A stretch of DNA of 64,000 nt from Bryum argenteum (Eukaryota; Streptophyta; Bryopsida; Bryales; Bryaceae): assembly GCA_037043015.1 (NCBI GenBank), contig CM073325.1, positions 15,231,001 to 15,295,000 on the forward strand. The letters are read 5' to 3'. The notes beneath the pieces are model-generated. The model made no database searches, was not told the DNA's origin, and saw only the letters and a program-made list of their open reading frames with translations. Each line of letters starts with the position of its first letter. Position 1 is the stretch's first letter. Shown here piece after piece: positions 55,549 through 64,000 of the stretch. A program made the translations under genes and the position numbers.

Positions 55549-57271
55549 TCTTCTCAATGTTTGAGAGGAAGAGTTCTAAAGTCCACTCTTGACCACACTT
55601 TATTTAGAAGGGGCTGACTTTTTGGATTAAAGCATGTCCACCACTCCACCATATTTTCCACCATATTTGTTGGGTAGAAAAACATGTTCTTTCTATTTTG
55701 AGTGCCCAACTTGAATGCCTAAAAGCAGATAAAACGTGGGCGTTCCCAAGAAAACGAGAACATGAGAACAGGAGTAGGATACAGTTACTTCTCACAGGGG
55801 AACGCCTTCGGTCAACAGTCACGTCGTTCGGACGCAAGCGTCACGATCGAAGGACGTCATGCCCGCCCGCGGGTCTATACAGCCCCGTCCCACGGACGGC
55901 TATCCCCTTTGCTCGTTCCCACCACACCCCGTCCTCCCCGTCCGCCGGTAGGCCCGGCTCCCTTTCGTCGCACACCATCGTGACAAAAGCTCATGTGAAG
56001 GAGGTGAACCCCGTGAACACGCTCCTTTCCAATACCGCATCCAATCCCTCGAATTTCTCAAATCGGTCGGACTAAGAGGAGCTTTTCATCTTAGTCCCGC
56101 CATTGTCATCTTTTTCATATCCATTTTTGATGGCTTGTAGCCACTGCACTGCTTGAGGCAGGAATTTCCGGTGGCCTTTCATTCCTCGGTACCAATGTCG
56201 GTTTAGGGTTTGTAGATCAGACATTGTGCCCGTCATTCGTGGAGTCTTCTCGAATGGGACGGGCTCGTGGATCTGCCAATTGAGCCTCCCTTGCAGGCTT
56301 GAGACAATGGCGTGAAAGGGAGGTTTATGAGCCAGATCTGTGAAGAGCGCGGCAGAAGCTGAGAAGAAGGCTCAACATTGAAATTCCTGCTAAAATTTCA
56401 GGTAGATATCTATCGTCCTTCCGCAACTCTTGTTCAATTTTTCTGTTCAGGGCATCGCCCGTCGAAATGCGAAAGCATTAACTACATAGGAAGGCGATCT
56501 CCACGAGTTTCATATCATCAATTCGAAGTGGCATTCACCCTGCTAGTGATGTACAGAGTGATCCTATGCTCTGCCGTTTTCGACAGTGAGATCGCTGTTT
56601 CTGTTGTGTGTATCTGCTCCTCTTACAAACCCCTTGGTTAACGTAGAGGTGCGGTAACGAGAGGGCATTCAGAGTACCTACATTGTACTCATATGAATGA
56701 TGACTGCAAATTTGATTCCACCAATTGCAAATTACTCTTTTGATGTGATAATTATCCTGGCTTTTCTGAGAGTGATCCATCTTTCGTAAAACCCTCAGAT
56801 GTGGTCATGAGCGGGCATTCTGTTGCATGTCTGTATCTGATATACCGGATTGCGGAGGAGGTGGCTTAATGGTGCTTATATGAATGATAATCTACACGAA
56901 TCTCCTATTGAAATCAAAGTATTGGTAGTTTGACGTAGAATCACTGTAGCTTCCCTGAGAGTTCTCTGCTGAAATCAATTCATGTAGTGATGTTATTTAT
57001 GTAGAATTGATATTTCGGATGTGCGCCGTACAGTTATGAAAGAAAGCTTGGCCTATCTGCTATTGAATGGAGGGAAGGGTATCCAACTTTCATTGATCAT
57101 GGTGCAATGGAGAATGTTATTTAGGGTGCTTTGGATCATGCTTCTGACATCGATCAAAATATCCTGTTTTTTTGATGTTCAGGTCGCTCAAATGAGATGG
57201 TGAGAGCAGCGTCTAGGTTTTGCCGTGCTGTGTTCTGAAGTCAGGTTGTGAAGATTCGTTTCCTTTGAAGT
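55549..57271 (+). promoter_or_regulatory. Promoter and 5' UTR region of the bZIP gene
   Basis: A GC-rich patch at about 55790-55985, then presumed 5' UTR. A TTTCAG|GTAGAT site near 56399 and CAGG.TCGC near 57181 could be splice sites in the leader. Several short upstream ATGs (for example 57021, 60 codons) precede the main start, so leader translation control is possible but unproved. Confidence 0.4.
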
Positions 57272-60200
57272 ATGGAACGGAAGATTGAAATCCCGGACTT
57301 CAGGGAGAATGAGGAAGCAACGATGGAGGATGCGGACGCTCCAGTGGCGACACTCTCGTCTAGTCAAGGTTCTGGTTCCGAGGAGTGGGAGAAAATAAGC
57401 GAAGACTGGGTGTCTCTTTTCCTGGACCCCGCTTTGTTAGATGACCAGTCGAGATCTCTCGGGAGTTATTCACAATTCGACACTACGAATGATCATTATC
57501 CTTCACAGGACCTACTGGCAGATTCGTTGTTGCTTCATTCTACTGACGACCACTTGTCTAGTGGCGATCTGGTGCTCGGAAGCTCCTCCAACGTCGTTGA
57601 AGACTTGTTTGGCAAAATGGAATCTTCCTCACCAGGCGAAGGGAATCTGTCACATCCGAAGAGAGAGTCCACTGGTGCGACTTCTTCTACTAGCAGCTTG
57701 ACTCAGGCCAGTGGCGGTTCCAGCTCAGGGATGGATGTCGACAAAGAAGGTAGCCCAGACTCGTCGATAGTTCTTAAAGCGGAGTTTAATGGCGAGGTTT
57801 CATCCGGTACTGACAGTCCAACATTTGGTGGTGAAAGCGAGTGTGCAACCAACGCTTGTTCGCCGAGCAAAGAGGGAGAAACAGGATCTGGGCGTGAAGC
57901 TGGGATTCCAGCACAGTCGGAGGCTTTTGGTGTTCGACATTTTCAGAGCATTGGCAACGCTATCAAAGTCGGTTTACTAGGAAGGTCCGCGGACGACAGG
58001 AAGGAGTCGAATAAGTCCGAGATTTGTGAAGCGGAATCCTTCGCGTTGCAAAACCAGGAGGTCCCTGAAGACCAGCAGAGTGACCACAGTGATGCTGAGC
58101 GAAAGGGGGAAGGCGGCGATGAGGATGATGAGAAGCGCCGCGCTCGGCTGATGCGCAACCGTGAAAGCGCTCAGCTTTCTAGACAAAGGAAAAAGGTGTA
58201 TGTAGATGAGTTAGAGGGTAAGCTTCGGACCATGACTGCAACTGTTGCAGAGTTAAATGCTACTATCAGCCATTTGACTGCAGAGAATGTCAATCTTCGA
58301 CGACAACTCGGATATTACTATCCAGCTCCAGGTAAACCTTAATACTTTTGTTGTCTCTTACTTTCAATGTTCATGGTTGTCATTCGATGGATCATACCGC
58401 ATGAAGTAAAACTCAAATGGGACCATATTCTTCAATCATTGCGTAAGTAACGAGTCTGTCAAGTAGAACTTAGTTTCAAACATAGAACTTCAGAAAGTCC
58501 TCGTATGATTCGCTCGAAACCGCTATCGGTACAAGAGGCCCTTATTGGGCGTTCTTGTTCCTCCAGTGATTGAAGATCGTTTCTGTCTTGCCTGCCTATC
58601 TGCCTCCGCATGGGCAGAGGTTTCTCAGTAGCATTGCTTGTTAGGTCGGGCATGAATCCGTGTCCACAGATTGGAGGTGATATTCATGCCCTCCTGGTTT
58701 ATGGTTTTCCAGTCTTTGGCTATTTAATCAAGAGCTTGAACATATATTTTGTTTTTAACACATTGTCTCTCCTCCAATGATGCAGGTGTTTGTCCTCCAA
58801 GGCCGGGGATGCCAATGCATGTGTTGCCTATGGGACCCTACCCTGGAATGGTCGCTGGCAGGCCAATGTATCCGGGTGGGCAGATGCCTCCAGTACCTAT
58901 TCCTCGGATCAAAACTCAGACTCCTGCTCGCAGTTCAAAGAGAGCGAAGTCTGGGACGACGAAGGAGGGAGGAGATCAGAAACGAACGAAATTAAAAGCT
59001 GCAGGTGCGGCGTCCATGGCAGTCATGGGCCTTCTCTGTGTGGCCATGGTGTTTGGCTCCTTCGACCACGGCCTCAATGGCACGACCGGAGTAGATGACA
59101 TTTCACGTGTGGGGAATGTGCGAGTCGGGGGTCGGGTGCTTACAAGCTGGAATGAAAGTGCCAATCCTCTCAATAATTCAGGGTTCAGCAAATGGGATTA
59201 CGGACCAGGGTGGGCGCCATTAGAACCAGGGGAACAAGGTCCTGAACGTGAGGGGGTTCCCAGTGCTCACACACGACCAGCGTCTGAGAATCCCGCTGAA
59301 AATCCCGGTACTGGCATTAACTCTTCTATAGATGGAAATGGAACTGTTGCGACTTCGTCTCCACCCAATTACTTCAGCTCCGTGAAAACTCCTCTCCTAA
59401 TAGGAAGTGACGTGGTTCCTGGCAATACAAGTCAATCGTTTGCCGCTTCCGTGTTCATTCCTGGCGCTAACGGTCTCGTCAAGGTGGATGGAAATCTGAT
59501 CATTCATGCAGTCATGGCTGGTGACAAGGCTGCCAAAAAACAGTCTGAGAAGAAACGTAAATGTGGTTCGAAGAAGAAAAAGGAGAAAAAGAAGCAAGTG
59601 GGTTTATCTGCTGTGAAGAAGCTTTCTGTCAATGGACAGGACAAACTGGCTTCTAGAGAATCCAGAGTTGCAAAGAACGCCACGACAGGGCCTTTTGTGA
59701 CGGCGAGGCCTCTCTCAGGAAAGGTGAACTCTGTTGTGGAAACAAGCAATACGATTTCGCCGGTGCTTCGAGCAGGATCTTTGCAGCAATGGATGCTCGG
59801 TGGTCTGCATGGTATGAACCCTGAACTCACCCTTTCTACTGTCCAACCACTGCTATGTGTGTGCCAGGCTACATAATATTCTGAATCATAAGTATTCTTT
59901 GTCTCCCTGAAGCTTAATTTTTGCCGCCTGTCACGTCTTGCGTTGCTACATATTTTACAATGTGTCGATCCTAGGATGACTCTCCGTGTGACTCGTTCTC
60001 TCTGGTCTTTGTTAGACTCAGAGGTAGATTTTGTTGCAAGAGGTTTGATGAAGATGATAGAATCACAACCTCCTGCTGAGCTACCTGTAGATAACTCAAA
60101 AGCTGTAGCTGCCACTCAAGGAAGTTTCTACAGTTTTACCCCCTACGATGCGGTTCCTCGAGGGCCGCTGAATTCGTGGCTTTTTGCAGGCCTTGCCACA

Positions 60201-61632
60201 GGTGCAGCTTCTGTGGTTCACTTGGATATGCTTCACATGCAATTCATTCTTTACGTTTCTTTCTGCTTTAGGTTCACATTTGGTGAATCTTAAGTAGAAA
60301 TGCTCCCATATAATTTGACATTGGAATTAATGAGTGGTACTCGCGCACATGTGTCTGCGCTCTCAGTGCAGCGCTCTCCATGAGGGATTTTTCTTTCATG
60401 AAGATTGTTGGCTGTATTTATGACTGATTAGGGTTCACTTGGCTGACTATGAAGAGCCTATATCATGGTCCACGAGAAATATAAGCAACGTGAAGGAGGA
60501 GGCTATGCCTTTGCCGATCAGAAATGAAGAGAGAGTTGAAACTTTGATGCCTTTCTGGGATAGCCTGCAGCAACCATTCACTTATGACCAGCTCCTCCAA
60601 AAGAAGGCTCATGAGACGAATACCTGCAGCGTGCCTACGCTTAGTAAGCTGTTTTGGGGAAGCAATGAACTGGCCAAAGCTGACTCGCGACAACAATGTC
60701 TTGCTGCTGATCGTAGACCCTATAACTCTTAATTAGTGCACCTTGCTTGTCTTACTATCGAAGTCCTCATCTAAACTTCGGGTCAATGAGTTTTTGCACT
60801 GCTTTTCAAAACTTTCTCAGTATGGGATCATGGGTTTCACACACGTATTACAAGTACAAGACTGGTTTGTATCTGTGACATCCTTCAGGGTATGTCATAA
60901 GACATGTAGAACTCATCCCTCAGGGGTGGCCTAGATAGGTTAGCCTTGTTAGAAACTGCCTCAACCACGGCTAGCTTTTCTAGTTTCTCAAGGTGTTTGT
61001 TCGCTGCTTGGTAAGAACGTCGATTGACTTTCTCGAACTGAAGTATTATCATCTCCTTCCTTACAGTGGTTATAAGTACAGGAGTTTTTGTTTTGCTCAA
61101 TCAAGTTGTTCTTTTGTTGCTTGCAGGACCCGTGCTGAACACAGGCATGTGCACGGAGCTTTTCCAGTTTGATACAGCACCAGCTGCTGCGACATCAGCA
61201 GGGCAGGGTTCAAACTCCGAAACCAAGACAATGGCGGAATCGGTAGCGGCCAGCGCTGCGCAGGGAAGCTCCCACAACGTGACCTTGCCAGTGGTGCCTC
61301 GAAGCCGGCGGGACCCGTTCGCAGTGCCACTGCCGCCGATAAAGCACAAAGGAGCTTCAGCTGGGGAGGAGCGTCGTAGCAATGGGACTGATTCCAGGGC
61401 AGAGAACACAGTCCGAGAGCAGATGCACAACCAGAACATGCGGCATGGGGTGTCCAGCATGGTCGTGTCGGTGCTGGCAGGTCCCGAAGAGTATGGCGAC
61501 AGCCGGCTAAAGGGGAGTACCAAGGGATTGTCTCGCATTTTTGTAGTGGTTCTCGTGGACAATCAGAAGTATGTTACGTACTCGTGCATGCTTCCTTCTG
61601 GTGGACCCCAAGCTCATGTCGTTGCGGAGTGA
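57272..61632 (+). CDS. bZIP17/28/49-like membrane-anchored transcription factor, 4 exons
   Basis: Exons 57272-58331, 58786-59811, 60016-60201 and 61127-61632 join in frame with GT-AG ends (all phase 1), giving 925 residues; flowering-plant relatives are shorter (about 650-720). An acidic N-terminal activation-type region is followed by the basic region (MRNRESAQLSRQRKK, N-x7-R at N296/R304), the zipper (about 314-345), a Pro/Gly-rich linker, a Lys/Arg-rich stop (SSKRAKS) and one membrane helix (about 425-444). RVGGRVL soon after is a candidate site-1 protease motif. The luminal part has FIPGANGLVKVDGNLIIHAV, GPVLNTGMCTELFQFD and GLSRIFVVVLVDNQKYVTYS, all hallmarks of the ER-stress sensors bZIP17/28. 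Such proteins move from ER to Golgi under stress, are cleaved, and the released bZIP acts in the nucleus. A 3' UTR intron (61659-62016) is plausible. Confidence 0.9.
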
Positions 61633-62600
61633 CAACCGAGGGCCTTTCCAGTAAACAGGTACGACTATCTTACCACCACACTTTCTTCTTCAAGTTTCTA
61701 TCCACCATATACTGAAATTATCCTAAGTTGCGATAATTGTTTCAGGCCACATCAACTCATAATTTGATGTCACTTCTTATGCTAAATTTTGGTCGTAGTA
61801 AGTTAACTCAGAAACATGTGTGGCTTCTTCTTTCTGTTGGTTCACTTGATAAAAGTTTTGAGGCTTGAATTCAATTTTGGAAGGATTGAACACGAAGGAA
61901 GTGTTGTTTCATTTACTGCAGCTGAGCACTCACAGATATGGTGTCGTCGTTGTAGTTAGCTTGGATCAAATCATATTGGATTTGTGGGTTTATTGACAAG
62001 GGCTCTCGATTTGCAGGACGGTGTTATGTTCACAACTGCTCAATTTGCCCTGTACGCTGGGCCTCCTGGACTCCAACAACAGACTCCAACAACAAGCGAG
62101 CTTGTTATGTTCATATGTATATTAAACGCCACTGAACTGCTCCGACTTGGTGTTATAGCACACTGTAGTTTGAGACTTCCACATCTTACAGCTTAGAGTA
62201 TGGACGAGAACTCAGAACAGGAGCTGAATAGCTCATTCTCAGATGAAAATTAGCGGCGCTTACAGTTGATACACATGGCCTATCGTGAGATGGAGACACT
62301 ACTTTGAGCAAATCCAATGGAAAAGCTTGGTGACTGACATTCTTCTGAGTTGAGTCGCATTGATGGCCTTTTGAGAGGGTTATATGGACATAATCAACAT
62401 GCGAAAGCCTTCAGAGGTTGTTCTTGGGTTGTATTAGCAAGTGGAAATGTTTTTTTTTTTTTCTTTTTTTTCTTTCTTGGAATGTGTATCTAAATCTTGT
62501 ATTCCAGAAGTGAAACATTCCTACGACATCTATAAAGTTGAGTCATGGAGTGTGTAGATTAGACAACATCTTGACATCCAGAATAAAAAATCAAGATTAC
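61633..62600 (+). other. 3' UTR and downstream flank of the bZIP gene
   Basis: Donor AAACAG|GTACGA at 61659 and acceptor TTTGCAG|GACGG at 62016 outline a likely intron in the 3' UTR. A T-rich run lies at 62449-62476. No further gene is evident. Confidence 0.45.
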
Positions 62601-62602
62601 TG

Positions 62603-63541
62603 TACAGTCGGGTACAGAAATAATTCGAACTGCATTTGAAGGCACTTTTTGAAAAAAGTTTGAAATGTGCCTGTATACTCAAAAATGATCGGAATTGCAA
62701 TCCGTAAAAAACATTGAAACCACATCAGAGTGTTTGATACTATCATTGCCAAAAATTGCTTCTTTTTTGTAAAAATTTTCAAAGAACTAAATCTCTACAT
62801 GTTCCATCCATAATTGACCACTGTCACTTTGTGCTTCAATTACAATGTTCATTTTCACTTGCAAAACTGATATGAGTGCGATAAGTTGTTCATTAGATAC
62901 TTGAGCATATGCTTATTGAATCATTGATGTGTTCCTTGTTTGTTTCTTGGGTAGGAGGGATGTCTAAGAATGTGCTTGTGACTATTCAATTTTTCTCAAA
63001 ACTTTGTGAAGCCATTCACACTACTAGAAATGTCCTACAAGGACTTAAAGGATGGTTTGATAAAGTTAGGGTGATTACTTTCATAAGCTCATTGCCAAAC
63101 TCGAATTCTTTTAGCATTCTCGAAGAGTTTAAATCAAAGTTCAATTTCCCACCTAAGTGTTGATTGGGAACTTATCACAAAACTACTCCAACTCAAAAGT
63201 TTAGAGGGAGCAAGTGTTTTTGAACATTCAACAATGAGCTCAAGTATCTAAAGAACAACTTATGGCACTCATATCAGTTTTGCAAGTGAAAATGAACATT
63301 GTAATTGAAGCACAAAGTGACAGTGGTCAATTATGGATGGAACATGTAGAGATTTAGTTCTTTGAAAATTTTTACAAAAAAGAAGCAATTTTTGGCAATG
63401 ATAGTATGAAACACTCTGATGTGGTTTCAATGTTTTTTACGGATTGCAATTCCGATCATTTTTGAGTATACATGCACATTTCAAACTTTTTTCAAAAAGT
63501 GCCTTCAAATGCAGTTCGAGTTATTTCTGTACTCGACTGTA
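62603..63541. mobile_element. Long-TIR element, 935 bp, TA duplications (Tc1/mariner-type MITE)
   Basis: The element proper is 62605-63539, flanked by TA on both sides. The first 302 bases (62605-62906) and last 302 (63238-63539) are inverted copies with only scattered differences, starting CAGTCGGGTACAGAAATA and CAGTCGAGTACAGAAATA. CAGT ends plus a TA duplication fit Tc1/mariner. The 331-bp centre has no transposase; its 84-codon open frame (62909-63163, LCEAIHTTRNVLQGLKGWFD) shows no known domain. As RNA it would form a long hairpin. Confidence 0.85.
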
Positions 63542-63876
63542 CTGTACATCTCTTTACCGAAAACACTTCAATCTCCTGTAACTCGATCAAGCACCAGCTA
63601 TCACAATCAAAAAGTTCCTAAATCAGTAACAAATTCGCTCGAGTTGCCACATGATAATTCATCGCTGAATCACTGATACTGTACCATCACTCGACCGAGG
63701 ATTCACGATCGGCATGTGCAGGTAGAGAACTTACACTTGGAACTCTCTTGAGAGCAACCTGATGTTAGAGATGTTTTACTCAAAAGAGAACAGAAATTTG
63801 ATTCATTGTAAAATGAGACAAGCAACATCAATCTCAAAGCTAATTCCATCAATCAATCAGATGTAAAGAAAGAAAT
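63542..63876. other. Spacer between the long-TIR element and the right-edge gene
   Basis: Presumed 3' UTR of the minus-strand gene at the right edge in its upper part. No other feature is supportable. Confidence 0.4.
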
Positions 63877-64000
63877 CTACTTCCACGAGGAGGTTCGGGT
63901 CACAAAAGATTTTGACTGTCCATAGTGTTGGACACGGGCATGCGCTACAGAGGGATTGTTGTACCTCTGCATGTTGTCAAAGTAAGCATTGTATTGGGAG
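63877..64000 (-). CDS. Last coding exon of an unidentified minus-strand gene (partial)
   Basis: On the minus strand, from the window edge to a stop at 63879-63877, the frame reads SQYNAYFDNMQRYNNPSVAH and then ARVQHYGQSKSFVTRTSSWK. Forty-one codons without a stop and of ordinary composition suggest the C-terminus of a real protein whose body lies beyond 64000. I do not recognise the family. The short length leaves room for chance. Confidence 0.45.
   Translation of the reverse strand, partial: SQYNAYFDNMQRYNNPSVAHARVQHYGQSKSFVTRTSSWK

Noticed and set aside
57021-57203. A 60-codon upstream gene before the bZIP
   Set aside because: It is in the probable leader, has no domain, and could at most be a upstream reading frame without evidence.

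Overview
The window is nuclear DNA of a land plant. The host genes have many introns with GT-AG ends, and their products belong to plant-only families: a FEI-type LRR receptor kinase, a bZIP17/28-type membrane-anchored transcription factor, a TAAC/PAPST-like organellar carrier and an ASG7-like membrane protein. Divergence from the flowering-plant sequences I remember, together with a piggyBac transposon and a LINE carrying a 2A-like motif, points to a non-seed plant (moss, liverwort, lycophyte or fern). That is an inference from memory, not from a search.

Layout. 0.7-2.0 kb: two exons of a multi-pass membrane protein (+). 2-23 kb: AT-rich, gene-poor DNA filled with small transposons. At its centre is a 5.6-kb piggyBac element (9137-14748) with TTAA duplications, matching inverted ends and a decayed transposase gene. 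Around it lie several MITE families that also sit between TTAA sites. 25.6-29.9 kb: a complete 13-exon FEI-like receptor kinase (+). 30.4-38.8 kb: a decayed LINE on the minus strand with an array of about 245-bp repeats, a 2A-like motif, AP endonuclease, reverse transcriptase (YADD) and RNase H. 39.1-43.4 kb: an unidentified, apparently spliced minus-strand unit with an Ala/Lys/Thr-rich exon and an ORF1-like coding region. 44.5-48.0 kb: a complete 11-exon mitochondrial-carrier-family gene (-). 48-55.6 kb: gene-poor DNA with a Stowaway MITE, three 361-bp piggyBac-type MITEs in 1.6 kb, an 847-bp TTAA element with a diverged sibling, and a tRNA-derived SINE with a 15-bp target duplication. 57.3-61.6 kb: a complete four-exon bZIP17/28-like gene (+). 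62.6-63.5 kb: a 935-bp element with 302-bp inverted repeats and TA duplications. The right edge holds the last coding exon of a minus-strand gene.

The host genes look independent. Each has its own promoter and there is no operon-like logic: a cell-wall/growth receptor kinase, an organellar nucleotide/PAPS carrier and an ER-stress transcription factor. The most unusual content is mobile DNA. The near-complete plant piggyBac element sits beside several TTAA MITE families, some of which share a roughly 24-bp internal motif, and the LINE combines an N-terminal repeat array with a 2A-like sequence. Exon boundaries below were read by eye from splice consensus and frame continuity.
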